From contig CALXBE010000001.1 in the NCBI GenBank assembly GCA_944386495.1, positions 62,001 to 126,000 of the forward strand: 64,000 bases of DNA, written 5' to 3'. The stretch is from an uncultured Gemmiger sp. GTDB lineage: Bacteria > Bacillota > Clostridia > Oscillospirales > Ruminococcaceae. Below the pieces are notes generated by a model. The model saw only the letters and a list, made by a program, of their open reading frames with translations, was not told where the DNA came from and did not search any database. Made by a program: the position numbers and the translations under genes. Position 1 is the first letter of the stretch, and each line of letters opens with the position of its first letter. Positions 1 through 8,347 of this stretch are shown here, one piece after another.

Positions 1-672
1 AAATACGGTCTTGGCTCCCACCTTGCTCAGGTCTCCCTGGGCCAGCTTCCACATCAGCTGGTCAGGGTCCCGTTCCATGGCTTCCACTGCATCCTCGGCC
101 AGAGCACGGGAGGAAGCATACCGCTCCCAGCATCCATTCCGTCCGCAGTTGCAGGGACGACCACCCTTTACAATGACCATATGTCCCATCTCGGCTCCTG
201 CATAGTTGGAACCGGCGTAAATTTTTCCGTCAATGATGATGCCGCTGCCCACGCCAGTACCCAGGGTCACTACCACTGCGTTCCGTGCGCCCTTGGCAGC
301 TCCGGCCATATACTCGCCGTAGGCGGCAGCATTGGCGTCATTTTCGATATAAACAGGGCAGCCCAGCAGAGCTTCCAGGTTGGGGCCCAGGTTCCAGTTA
401 TGGTAACCAAAGTTTACATTGAATCCCACATGGCCGGTGGCACTGTTGACACTGCCGGGAGTTCCGATTCCCACCCAACGCACCTGAGAAAAGTCCACCT
501 TTGCCTGAGTGCAGAGAGTCCGGCAGAGTTCTGCCATGGAGCTTTCCAGTTCCTCGGCAGGACGGGGCAGACTGGTGGGCCAGGTCAGCTTCTCAACGAT
601 CTGATAGTTTTCGTCCACCAGACCAGCGGTCATAGTGGTACCGCCCAGGTCAACGCCGATCATGTAATTCAT
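1..672 (-). CDS. glk: ROK-family glucokinase (3' part off the left edge)
   Basis: ROK-family sugar kinase, most likely glucokinase, phosphorylating cytosolic glucose with ATP. The phosphate-binding loop GVDLGGTT is at residues 6-13, the catalytic END at 110-112 and the ROK zinc motif CNCGRNGCWE at 174-183. Only the first 224 residues are in the window; the family is usually a little over 300, so the C-terminal third is missing because of the window edge, not a mutation. The ATG at 672 follows GGGAGGAA by six bases. It sits 32 bases after hprK on the same strand and probably shares its promoter, which fits carbon catabolite control. The exact hexose is inferred; ROK kinases vary in substrate. 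Confidence 0.88.
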   Translation of the reverse strand, partial: MNYMIGVDLGGTTMTAGLVDENYQIVEKLTWPTSLPRPAEELESSMAELCRTLCTQAKVDFSQVRWVGIGTPGSVNSATGHVGFNVNFGYHNWNLGPNLEALLGCPVYIENDANAAAYGEYMAGAAKGARNAVVVTLGTGVGSGIIIDGKIYAGSNYAGAEMGHMVIVKGGRPCNCGRNGCWERYASSRALAEDAVEAMERDPDQLMWKLAQGDLSKVGAKTVF

Positions 673-704
673 AAAAATGTTCCTCCCTTTTTTTATTCGG
701 TGAT

Positions 705-1637
705 TCAAAGGCTGATATCATCTACCATGCCCAATTTATCCAGCAGTTCCTTGGCTGCATAGTATCCCATCTTTTTCTGACGGTTATTGATGGCCGCAGT
801 TTCCAGAATCACCGCCAGATTTCTTCCGGGCATAACAGGAATGACCGTCTTGGGAATGTCCACGCCAAGAATATTGTAGTACGCTGTTTCCAGACCGGTG
901 CGGTCGTAGTTCTGGGCCTCGTCCCAGGGTTCCAACTCTACCACCAGATCGACCTTTTCATGAATCTTGACACAGCCGACACCAAACATCCGGGCCACAT
1001 TGATGATGCCAATTCCCCGAATTTCAATAAAGTGCCGGATATTTTCAGGGGCTCTGCCTTGGATGTTCCGGGAAGAGATCCGCCGCAGTTCCACCGCATC
1101 ATCGGCAATCAGCCGGTGCCCGCGTTTGACCAGCTCAATGGCGGTCTCGCTTTTGCCTACGCCGGAATCTCCCAGAATCAGAATTCCTTCACCGTAGACT
1201 TCTACAAACACGCCGTGCCGGGTAACGCGGGGGGCCAGCTCCGTGTTCAGGAAAGCGACCATCTCCGAGTTGAGGGTGGAGGATATTTCTTCACTGGTCA
1301 GGAGAGGGACCTCATACTGTTTGGCATACTGAATCATTTGAGGCAGAGGCTCCAATCCCCGGGTCACAACCACCGCCGGAGGATTGAAGGCAAAAAGTGC
1401 CTGGAGATGAGTGTCCCGTACATCTTCTGCCTGTTCCCGCAGAAAAGACATTTCCGTCAGTCCGAAGATCTGCACCCGTGTAGGATCAAAATACTGATAA
1501 TAACCCGCCAGGATGATGCCGGGGCGGTTCACATCCGCAGAGTAGATTTTGATTTCCTCCAAAGGCCGTGGAGTATAGACCGTCTTCAGGTGGACATCTT
1601 CGCAAAGGTCTGCAAGAGAGACGGAAAATTGTGCCAT
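705..1637 (-). CDS. hprK: HPr kinase/phosphorylase
   Basis: Bifunctional enzyme that phosphorylates and dephosphorylates the seryl residue of HPr, the central switch of carbon catabolite repression in Firmicutes. The protein is 310 residues, the usual length. An N-terminal HPrK_N domain is followed by the catalytic domain with Walker A GDSGVGKS at 156-163, the catalytic His in TRHG near 141, an Asp pair at 179-180, the family signature IEIRGIGIINV near 204-214 and a C-terminal NNRQKKMGY segment. I chose the ATG at 1637 because an in-frame GTG at 1649 abuts the Shine-Dalgarno sequence. glk follows on the same strand, suggesting a two-gene operon. Confidence 0.96.
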   Translation of the reverse strand: MAQFSVSLADLCEDVHLKTVYTPRPLEEIKIYSADVNRPGIILAGYYQYFDPTRVQIFGLTEMSFLREQAEDVRDTHLQALFAFNPPAVVVTRGLEPLPQMIQYAKQYEVPLLTSEEISSTLNSEMVAFLNTELAPRVTRHGVFVEVYGEGILILGDSGVGKSETAIELVKRGHRLIADDAVELRRISSRNIQGRAPENIRHFIEIRGIGIINVARMFGVGCVKIHEKVDLVVELEPWDEAQNYDRTGLETAYYNILGVDIPKTVIPVMPGRNLAVILETAAINNRQKKMGYYAAKELLDKLGMVDDISL

Positions 1638-1719
1638 AGGAAAAGTCACTTCCTTTCAATATATTCCCTGCAAAGCAGGAAAATCACGCTGAATTTTCCG
1701 GTGCAATATAATTAGCTTC

Positions 1720-1748
1720 ATTATAGACTAAAAACACTTTCTTGCCAA
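1720..1748 (-). promoter_or_regulatory. Sigma-A-type promoter of hprK-glk
   Basis: On the minus strand TTGGCA (1743-1748) and TATAAT (1720-1725) are separated by 17 bases. The promoter lies about 85 bases upstream of the hprK start and points away from the ger operon terminator. Confidence 0.7.
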
Positions 1749-1775
1749 TAGTTTTTCTTTTCAATTCACAGTGGC

Positions 1776-1804
1776 AAAAAAGTCCGGCGCAGAATGCGCC
1801 GGAC
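1776..1804 (-). terminator. Intrinsic terminator of the ger operon
   Basis: A perfect 10-base inverted repeat (1782-1791 with 1795-1804, 3-base loop) is followed on the minus strand by six T residues. It begins four bases after the gerC-type stop codon. Confidence 0.9.
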
Positions 1805-1808
1805 CCTG

Positions 1809-2765
1809 TCAGGGAGAAAACCAAACCTGAGAATTTATCTCCGTCGGAGGAAGTCTTCCCTCCCGTACCAGTTTATCTCCCAGGTGCAGGTTATAATTTT
1901 TCACCCAGGGAATCAAAAGAAATGTGTCCCCCTCTTCCTGATTGGCCTGGTCCAGAATTGCCTTTGCCGTGTATCGAAGCCAGGTTGAAAATCCATTCTC
2001 CTGGGCGGAGGTCGGTGCGCTTTTTCCCAGAAGCCGGGCATTGGTAAGCCGAAGATAAATTTTCACCTTTCCTTCATCCCATCCATACAGGCATTTTCCC
2101 TGGCCGCTTATCTGGCAGAGACTTTCCCCATCCTGCCATTCCAAAGAAACCGAATTTGCAAGTCCCGCCATAAGAAGGGCCAGCTGTCCCTCTTCCTTAT
2201 TCCAGTGTATCACCGAGCCCGTTCGATACACAGCGCGGCAGCCCAGTCCCTGCTCTCCCAGAAAAGGAAGGACCAGACATCCGGGCCGGCGGGCAATTTC
2301 ATAAAGGTTACTGATGATTCCATAGGTTCCAAAGGTTTTGTCCACCGTTTCCAGCAGTGTCTGGGGTTCTTGCTCTCCCCAGGGCATTTCGATTCCCGCC
2401 AGCTTTACCTGGGGCAGCGCCAACTGTGGAGAAGTAAAGAGCTCCCCTATCTCCTGAAGCTGGCCATAAGTCAGCCGGTCGGTTACCAGCACCTGCTGCA
2501 TCTGACCGTAAAAGGGTTTTCCCTCCAGGTCTCCCTGCGCGTTATACAGGGCTTCTTCCAGGGATTCACCCTCAGCTTCGACCCATTTTACCTCTTCTCC
2601 TTCCTTGAGAGAATCCCAGCAGAGTGTCACCGACCAGGTTTGTTCCTGCCCCTCGTCCAGAATGATTCCCCGCAGGATAGCGCGTTCAGACAAAAGTGCG
2701 CTGCGGCATCCCGTGAGGCAGAACAGCGCTGTTACGCATGCAACTGCTTTGACGAGCCGTCCCAT
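1809..2765 (-). CDS. gerC: Ger(x)C-family spore germination lipoprotein
   Basis: C subunit of a GerA-type germinant receptor, a lipoprotein exposed on the outer face of the spore inner membrane. The 318-residue protein starts with a lipoprotein signal peptide whose lipobox LTGC puts the modified Cys at residue 20. The body shows the Ger(x)C pattern of about 300 residues with little strict conservation. An ATG at 2807 is possible but would bury the signal peptide behind 14 extra residues, so 2765 is preferred. It overlaps gerB by 34 bases, indicating translational coupling in the gerA-gerB-gerC operon, and an intrinsic terminator follows directly. The germinant cannot be read from sequence. 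Confidence 0.85.
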   Translation of the reverse strand: MGRLVKAVACVTALFCLTGCRSALLSERAILRGIILDEGQEQTWSVTLCWDSLKEGEEVKWVEAEGESLEEALYNAQGDLEGKPFYGQMQQVLVTDRLTYGQLQEIGELFTSPQLALPQVKLAGIEMPWGEQEPQTLLETVDKTFGTYGIISNLYEIARRPGCLVLPFLGEQGLGCRAVYRTGSVIHWNKEEGQLALLMAGLANSVSLEWQDGESLCQISGQGKCLYGWDEGKVKIYLRLTNARLLGKSAPTSAQENGFSTWLRYTAKAILDQANQEEGDTFLLIPWVKNYNLHLGDKLVREGRLPPTEINSQVWFSP

Positions 2766-3694
2766 GGGCACACCCCCCGTACCAAAATGATTCCTGCAGC
2801 GGCCCACAAAGCCGCTTGCTGGATTTGCCAGATGATTTCCGGTTCAAAGGCCGTCAGTCCTATGCTTACAGCCCAGGCCGTTCCCGCAAGAAGAAAGCTG
2901 TCCGATTTTCCCAAAATGCTGCGGGATAGATAAAGATAAAAGGCCAGCCGGGTCATCAAGAGAAGGAGCCATACCGTGATTTGAATCCATTCCAGACGGT
3001 TGAAAACCGACAACTGTCCCAGGAGAGAAAGGCTCTGCGCCGGCCACCGGGCGCCCCGGTTTCCAAAGGCCAGCTCGGCCATCACTAAAATGACAGAACA
3101 GACCCCCGCCCTGACCAGCGGCACCCAGAGCAAAGGGGCTTTTCCCTCTTCCGTTACCCAAAGTGCCAGGGCCAGATACTCCGGCCACAGCATCAGATTC
3201 CGGAGAGAGAACATTTCCCGGGAGATTTTGCTCCATCCCCAGCTGATGAGGTTGTTCAGATGGAACATATTCCAGCAGGAAAGAATCAGCAGGACCAGGG
3301 AAATCACCAGCAGCGGAAAAACCACTCTGGTAAGATTTTTGAGGGTCCGCAGTTCTCCTTTGGCCAGAATAGCTGCACTGCCCAGCATGAGAAGGGATAG
3401 AACCCATCCCGGCAGCTGCTGGGGATATGCAGTTTGATAAAACCGGTTCAGGTCCATAAGGTCTGCTCCGGCAGAATAGAGAAATACACTCAGCAGCAGC
3501 CATCGGATAAGGGCTGAATCCTTCCAGTTTCCCCCTGCTTTCCGCAGAAGCAGCATAACCAGAGAGAGCAGCAGGCTTTGCCAGATCCCCACCAGCACAG
3601 CAGCCTGAGCCGGCAGCTCCTGGGGCATTCGAAAATAAAGATTCCCCAGTCCTGCTGCCAGGCAGAGAAGTGAAAAATTTTTCTTGGTTTTCAA
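2732..3694 (-). CDS. gerB: GerAB-family spore germination permease
   Basis: B subunit of the GerA-type germinant receptor, an APC-superfamily membrane protein that forms the germinant-binding pocket. The 320-residue protein has roughly nine or ten hydrophobic segments and the short loops typical of the family, and is somewhat shorter than the common 360 residues. It overlaps gerA upstream by four bases (ATGA) and gerC downstream by 34 bases. The operon order A-B-C is the canonical one. Expression is expected in the forespore under sigma-G from family knowledge; I did not find a convincing sigma-G promoter. Confidence 0.87.
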   Translation of the reverse strand: MKTKKNFSLLCLAAGLGNLYFRMPQELPAQAAVLVGIWQSLLLSLVMLLLRKAGGNWKDSALIRWLLLSVFLYSAGADLMDLNRFYQTAYPQQLPGWVLSLLMLGSAAILAKGELRTLKNLTRVVFPLLVISLVLLILSCWNMFHLNNLISWGWSKISREMFSLRNLMLWPEYLALALWVTEEGKAPLLWVPLVRAGVCSVILVMAELAFGNRGARWPAQSLSLLGQLSVFNRLEWIQITVWLLLLMTRLAFYLYLSRSILGKSDSFLLAGTAWAVSIGLTAFEPEIIWQIQQAALWAAAGIILVRGVCPWDGSSKQLHA

Positions 3695-5139
3695 TGGCGA
3701 TCCTCCTGTTTTATATCCCGGAGGCTGTAATCATTTTTTGCCAGGACCTTCCAGCTGCTTCTGAAAATCCCATCCCGCACCATCCCCTTATCCCAGGGGA
3801 CGATGGGATAGGTGTAGGGATATCCCTGGGCATCGCCGCAGACCATTGCCACCAGCACAAAAAGTCCTGCTGCCAGACCGGCTACGCCCAGGTATCCCCC
3901 CAGCAGCACAAATCCAAACCGAAGCAGAGTAACCTGCTCATACAGGCTGGGAATCACATAGGTAGCAATAGCCGCAATGGCCGCCACTGCTATGACTGGA
4001 ACGCTCATGATTCCCGCCTTGACCGCCGTATCCCCTATAATCACGGCCGCCACCAGGCTCACGGAATGCCCCAGCTGTTTGGGCATTCGCAACCCTGCTT
4101 CCCGGATAATTTCCAGTACTACCAGGACCATCAGCATCTCCATGGTTATGGGGAAGGGTGTATCTGCCTCCCCCTTTGCAATGGTGGTCAGCAGCTGATA
4201 AGGCACCGCTTCCGGAAGAAACCGCACCGCCGTAACATAGACAGCCGGCAGCAAAATAGCCAGAAAGAATCCGGTATATTTCAGAAGCCGGATGGTACTG
4301 GCAAACAGAGCCGTGGTGGAATAATCATCCAGGCTTTCAAAATGCTCTGCAAAAAAAGTTGGAAGGATAAGGGCAAAGGGACTGCCGTTTACCAGAATAA
4401 TGATTTTCCCTTCACACAATTTCGCCGCCGCCACTGCCGGGCGTTCCGTGTTTCCCATTCCGCTGAACAAATGAAATGGTCCTCTTCTCAAAAAAGGAAT
4501 CAGATAGGCACTGTCCAGCAGAAAGGGCAGTTCTGCCTTTTTCAATTTTTCTTTTGTTTCCTCCAACAGCTTGGGAGGTACCAGCTTCTGGTTATAACAC
4601 AGGGCATACTCTGTCCGGGTCCGCTGTCCCAGCTGGGCATATTCCACGCAAAGGTCAGTGGTCCGAATCAGCCGCCGGATCAGGCTCACATTCACCCGAA
4701 CCAGCTCTGTAAAGCCCTCCTGGCTGCCCCGCACATTTCCCTCCGTACTGGGGGCAGAGACCGAGCGATAGGCCATAGCCTGGGTGGTAAGAGAAAAACC
4801 TTTATTACACCCATCCAGAAGAATCACGGTCATTCCCGCAGTCAGTCGAAAGACCAGGTCTTCCCTGCTTTCCACCGGCATTTTATCAGTAGGATAATCG
4901 CTCTTTTCCATGATGTAAGAGAAAAGCTTTTCCCCGTTCATTCCCAGTAACGGCTGAATTCCGATTCGTTTCAGGAGCAGTTCCCAGGTCTTTTCCAGGT
5001 TGCCCAACCCTTCCATCAGGCAGATGGCACACTCCACCCCGGCAATACGAATTTTTTTGGTATAGCAGTCTGCCGTATTGCCAAAGCTGGATTTAAGCCA
5101 GTCCAGATTTTCTTCCAAACTTTTGGACAATGGTTCCAT
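3691..5139 (-). CDS. gerA: GerAA-family spore germination protein
   Basis: A subunit of the germinant receptor. The 482-residue protein has a hydrophilic N-terminal half of about 270 residues and a C-terminal half with four to six membrane segments. It carries the family motif around EGNVRGSQEGFTE (the GerA RGPxxGF-type block), and the IGDTAVKAG and LGGYLG segments near the C-terminal membrane region. The ATG at 5139 is preceded by AAGGGGGAA. First gene of the gerA-gerB-gerC operon, divergent from the DUF421 gene with only 66 bases between them. Confidence 0.93.
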   Translation of the reverse strand: MEPLSKSLEENLDWLKSSFGNTADCYTKKIRIAGVECAICLMEGLGNLEKTWELLLKRIGIQPLLGMNGEKLFSYIMEKSDYPTDKMPVESREDLVFRLTAGMTVILLDGCNKGFSLTTQAMAYRSVSAPSTEGNVRGSQEGFTELVRVNVSLIRRLIRTTDLCVEYAQLGQRTRTEYALCYNQKLVPPKLLEETKEKLKKAELPFLLDSAYLIPFLRRGPFHLFSGMGNTERPAVAAAKLCEGKIIILVNGSPFALILPTFFAEHFESLDDYSTTALFASTIRLLKYTGFFLAILLPAVYVTAVRFLPEAVPYQLLTTIAKGEADTPFPITMEMLMVLVVLEIIREAGLRMPKQLGHSVSLVAAVIIGDTAVKAGIMSVPVIAVAAIAAIATYVIPSLYEQVTLLRFGFVLLGGYLGVAGLAAGLFVLVAMVCGDAQGYPYTYPIVPWDKGMVRDGIFRSSWKVLAKNDYSLRDIKQEDRH

Positions 5140-5205
5140 TCAGATTCCCCCTTCCCTTTCAGTGTTGCCGAGGGCGGGAGAAATTATAGCCCGGGAGGAT
5201 AAATT

Positions 5206-5844
5206 TTGATTATCTTTGTTATTCGTACCCTGCTCATCTATTGGCTGGTCATCTTCTCCATGCGGATGATGGGAAAGCGGCAGCTTGGGGAACTTCAGCC
5301 CTCGGAGCTGGTGACCACCTTTCTCATCTCCAATTTGGCCTCCATCTGTATTGAGGATACCACCCAGCCTCTGGCCTCCAGCGTCCTGCCGGTTCTCATT
5401 ATCATGGCAGTGGAAATTTTCAACTCTGCCCTGTGTTATCGGTTTCCTTCCTACTCCCGGTTTCTGGAAGGAAAGCCTGTACCGGTAATTCGCCGTGGAA
5501 AGGTGGACCAATCTGCACTGGCCAGTTTGCGTATTTCCGGGGAAGACCTCCTCTGTGCCCTCCGTGCCCAAAGTGTTTTTGATCCCCAGGAAGTCTTTCT
5601 GGCCCTGGTAGAAACCAACGGAACCCTGGCAGTGTATCCTGCTTCCTCCAAGGACCAGCCCCAGCCTATGCTCCCCCTGGTAATTGGCGGGAGAATCCAG
5701 GGCGAAAACCTGCATCTGTTGGAGCGTAACCGTTCCTGGTTGGACGGGTATCTGGAAAAGCATCATCTGGAACTGGAAAAGGTATTCCTTCTGCTGGATG
5801 ACGGCAAGAATCAGCTTTGCATACGAAAGGAGAAAGATGTATGA
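5206..5844 (+). CDS. DUF421 (YetF-family) membrane protein
   Basis: YetF-like protein of 212 residues. The N-terminal part holds two or three membrane segments with the family pattern MRMMGKRQLGELQPSELV, followed by two copies of the small soluble domain: GKPVPVIRRGK and an LRAQSVFDPQEVFLALVE segment are recognisable. YetF proteins are common in spore formers and linked to the spore or cell envelope, but their molecular role is uncertain. The start is a TTG at 5206 with GGGAGGAT five bases upstream; no in-frame ATG fits the conserved start of the domain. It overlaps the next gene by four bases. Confidence 0.85.
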   Translation: MIIFVIRTLLIYWLVIFSMRMMGKRQLGELQPSELVTTFLISNLASICIEDTTQPLASSVLPVLIIMAVEIFNSALCYRFPSYSRFLEGKPVPVIRRGKVDQSALASLRISGEDLLCALRAQSVFDPQEVFLALVETNGTLAVYPASSKDQPQPMLPLVIGGRIQGENLHLLERNRSWLDGYLEKHHLELEKVFLLLDDGKNQLCIRKEKDV

Positions 5845-6209
5845 AACGGGTTGCCTGGACGGCCCTGGTCTGTGTCCTTGTGGGAATCCTTACTTTCTGG
5901 GGCAATCAGTTTGTAGATAACACCCTGGATTTGGTGCAATGCAGTATGGAGTCTGCGTTGGAACTGAGCCAGTCCGGTGAATATGAAAAAGCCGACGGCA
6001 TATACCGTCGGCTGATGGAAGAATGGGATATTCGTGAAAAAATGATGGGACTTATGATGAAACATGATGTTCTCAGCGAAATCAGTGGAATGATTCGGGA
6101 AACCTCCGCCTTCAACGATGCCGACCACCAGACCGAGCTGAAAAGCGAAACCGTCCGGACCCTTGACAGGGTCCGGACGGCAAGAGCTTTATTTTTCAGC
6201 GCTTATTGA
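5841..6209 (+). CDS. DUF4363-family small membrane-anchored protein
   Basis: A 122-residue protein with one N-terminal membrane segment (residues 5-20) and an extracytoplasmic helical part that resembles DUF4363, a family often found next to YetF genes in Clostridia. The ATG at 5841 overlaps the DUF421 stop codon and has AAGGAG nine bases upstream. The last 17 or so codons run through a perfect terminator hairpin and the stop overlaps the 3' end of the convergent nrdR by 14 bases, so the natural C-terminus may be short-lived or the frame may have been extended. Function unknown. Confidence 0.7.
   Translation: MKRVAWTALVCVLVGILTFWGNQFVDNTLDLVQCSMESALELSQSGEYEKADGIYRRLMEEWDIREKMMGLMMKHDVLSEISGMIRETSAFNDADHQTELKSETVRTLDRVRTARALFFSAY
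6151..6180. terminator. Bidirectional terminator inside the DUF4363 3' end
   Basis: A 13-base perfect inverted repeat (6151-6163 with 6168-6180) has a 4-base loop and T-rich flanks on both strands. It sits between convergent genes and can serve both the DUF421-DUF4363 unit and nrdR, but it lies inside the open frame of the former. Confidence 0.85.
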
Positions 6210-6651
6210 GCATTTCCTTCAGTTCATCCATAAAGGTATTGATGTCGCTGAACTGACGGTAAACGGAGGCAAAACGGACATATGCCACCTCGTCGATTTT
6301 CTTCAGTTCATCCATGGCCAGTTCGCCAACCCGCATACTGGTCACTTCCAGGTCATACCCGTTCAAAAGCGTCTGTTCTATGTTGTTCACTGCACGCTCC
6401 AGCTGCTGGTAAGATACCGGCCGCTTTTCACTGGCGCGCAGCATTCCCCGCAGCAGCTTCTGACGGTCAAAAGCCTCCCGGGAATGATCCCGCTTAATGA
6501 CCATGAGGGGAACTGTTTCCACAATCTCGTAGGTAGTAAACCGTTTTTTGCATTCAATGCATTCCCGGCGGCGGCGGATTCGCTCTCCGTCATCGGTAGG
6601 GCGGGAATCAATGACCCTGGAATCCAGGGTCCCGCAATAGGGACACTTCAT
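6196..6651 (-). CDS. nrdR: Transcriptional repressor NrdR
   Basis: Nucleotide-sensing repressor of ribonucleotide reductase genes. The 151-residue protein has an N-terminal zinc ribbon with Cys 3, 6, 31 and 34 and the arginine-rich RIRRRREC stretch that contacts DNA, then an ATP-cone domain from about residue 49 ([16 protein letters not shown]) to 139. Length and motifs are exactly those of the family. The ATG at 6651 has an AGGAGGAAG sequence upstream. No reductase gene is within the window, so its targets lie elsewhere. Confidence 0.97.
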   Translation of the reverse strand: MKCPYCGTLDSRVIDSRPTDDGERIRRRRECIECKKRFTTYEIVETVPLMVIKRDHSREAFDRQKLLRGMLRASEKRPVSYQQLERAVNNIEQTLLNGYDLEVTSMRVGELAMDELKKIDEVAYVRFASVYRQFSDINTFMDELKEMLNKR

Positions 6652-6719
6652 CTTGCTTCCTCCTGTTATGCCCTGGGTGGCTCAGCTGTTTGACAGCCCC
6701 CACCGCTTCAACCCTGTCC

Positions 6720-8003
6720 TCAGCTTTCAGCTCTCTGCAGGAGCTTTTCCACAGTAGCCAGTCTTACGCAGATACAAAGCAGCTGTGCAGCAGTTCCCAG
6801 CTCATCCAGTTTGGGATAGGTGGGTGCGATCCGCAGATGGCTGTCCCGGCTGTCCAGACCGTAGGGATAGGAAGCGCCCGCGCCAGTCAGGCTGAGGCCG
6901 CAGTCGCTGCAAAGCTGAGCTACCCGCTTGGCGCAGCCCTGCATTACATACAGGCTGATGAAGTAGCCGCCCTTGGGATTGGTCCACCGGGCAATCTTGC
7001 CGCAGGGCTCCAGCTCGTTCTTGAAGGTATCCTTGACTAGGTCAAACTTGGGCTGGAGGATGGCACGGTGCTTCTTCATGTGCTCCAGAACGCCCTCTTT
7101 GTTCTTGAGGAACTGCACATGGCGAAGCTGGTTCATCTTATCGTAGCTGATGATCATGGGCACCATATTCTTAGCGATATGGTGAATGTTCCGCAGGCTT
7201 GCACCCATGGCGGCAACACCGGCGCCGGGATAGGTGATCTTGCTGGTGGAGCAGAACATCAGGGGACGGTCAGGATGGCCGGCCACTTTGCACTCGTCCA
7301 GAATGTTGGGAATTTCCACCTGCTCATCAGTGAGGTGATGGACCACATAGGCATCGTCCCAGAAAATCTTGAAATCGGGAGCGGCGGTGGTCATCTGAGC
7401 CAGACGGCGGACAGTCTCATCGCTGTAAACATATCCGTCCGGGTTGGAGTAGACAGGCACACACCAGATGCCCTTAACACTCTCATCGCTGCGAACCCAC
7501 TCTTCCACCATGTCCATATCAGGGCCGGAAGGAGTCATGGGAATATTGATCATCTGGAATCCGAAATACTCGGTCACCCGGAAATGCCGGTCATAACCGG
7601 GCACCGGGCAAAGGAACTTAATGCTGTTGTTATGCCGCCAGGCACGCGGACTGTCCACAAAGCCCTGACGCCAGCCCAGGTCAATGAGATAGTACATCAT
7701 GGACAGAGAAGAGTTGCCGCAGACCAGCACTTCCTCGGGAGTGGTTCCCAGCAGCTCGGCGAAGAACCGCCGTGCCTCAGGCATACCCTCCAGCAGGCCA
7801 TAGTTCCGGGCATCTACCCCATTCTCGCCAATGTAGTTGTCCATCTTGAGCATTTCCTTGGAAAGATCCAGCTGCTCGGGACAGGGTTTGCCCCGGTCCA
7901 TGTTCAGGGACAGACCCATGTTCTTAAACTTCTGGTATTCTGCCCGAAGCAGGTCCTGCTCCGCCTGAAGTTCTTCTACTGACATCCGAGTATAATCTGC
8001 CAT
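6720..8003 (-). CDS. Class I/II PLP-dependent aminotransferase (aspartate aminotransferase Ic-like)
   Basis: Fold-type I aminotransferase of 427 residues. The pyridoxal-phosphate lysine is in CSTSKITYPG (K255), preceded by the cofactor-contacting Asp in FWDDAY (214-219). The N-terminal block NMDRGKPCPEQLDLS and the overall layout match the PF12897-type aminotransferases related to the aspartate aminotransferases of subgroup Ic. The likely role is transfer of amino groups between aspartate or glutamate and 2-oxoacids; alanine as donor cannot be excluded. The ATG at 8003 follows GGAGGT by seven bases; an ATG at 8018 is less well placed. It appears monocistronic with its own promoter. Confidence 0.83.
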   Translation of the reverse strand: MADYTRMSVEELQAEQDLLRAEYQKFKNMGLSLNMDRGKPCPEQLDLSKEMLKMDNYIGENGVDARNYGLLEGMPEARRFFAELLGTTPEEVLVCGNSSLSMMYYLIDLGWRQGFVDSPRAWRHNNSIKFLCPVPGYDRHFRVTEYFGFQMINIPMTPSGPDMDMVEEWVRSDESVKGIWCVPVYSNPDGYVYSDETVRRLAQMTTAAPDFKIFWDDAYVVHHLTDEQVEIPNILDECKVAGHPDRPLMFCSTSKITYPGAGVAAMGASLRNIHHIAKNMVPMIISYDKMNQLRHVQFLKNKEGVLEHMKKHRAILQPKFDLVKDTFKNELEPCGKIARWTNPKGGYFISLYVMQGCAKRVAQLCSDCGLSLTGAGASYPYGLDSRDSHLRIAPTYPKLDELGTAAQLLCICVRLATVEKLLQRAES

Positions 8004-8041
8004 TGCTTTTACCTCCATAATATGTCATATACTTTCCCCTG

Positions 8042-8101
8042 GTATCTGCCGCCGGGACAGATACACTAGTAGATTATAATATAAAACCTATGCAGAAACA
8101 A
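8042..8101 (-). promoter_or_regulatory. Aminotransferase promoter and leader inverted repeat
   Basis: On the minus strand TTGTTT (8096-8101) and TATAAT (8073-8078) are 17 bases apart. Just downstream, in the untranslated leader, a 7-base inverted repeat GTATCTG/CAGATAC (8042-8048 with 8058-8064) could be an operator or RNA hairpin. Confidence 0.6.
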
Positions 8102-8347
8102 GAGTTTGCCTGAAAAAATCCCCATATCTTGCCTTTGATTCCTATTAAAACCTAAGATGTTGGTTTTCCTGCTGATATTTTTATTCTTTAAGAATTATTT
8201 TCTTGCCTTAATGAATTGTGACCCAAAGCTTCACCTTTTCTTAAAAATTAAACAAAGACCTCTTAAATCACCTTTCAAGGTGCTTCTGGTATAATTTTTC
8301 CAGGATGAAGGACCGATTGCCGGTCCCCAGAAAGGAATGTACAGGAA
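8102..8347. promoter_or_regulatory. AT-rich intergenic region with the vanYGT promoter
   Basis: This stretch between the divergent aminotransferase and vanY-like genes holds no gene I can support. A TATAAT at 8290-8295 (preceded by TGG, extended -10 style) points toward vanY. A near-palindrome CACCTT-TC-AAGGTG (8269-8282) occupies the -35 position, where no good TTGACA exists, which suggests an activator or repressor site. A 6-base hairpin (8310-8315 with 8321-8326) lies in the leader. Confidence 0.55.
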
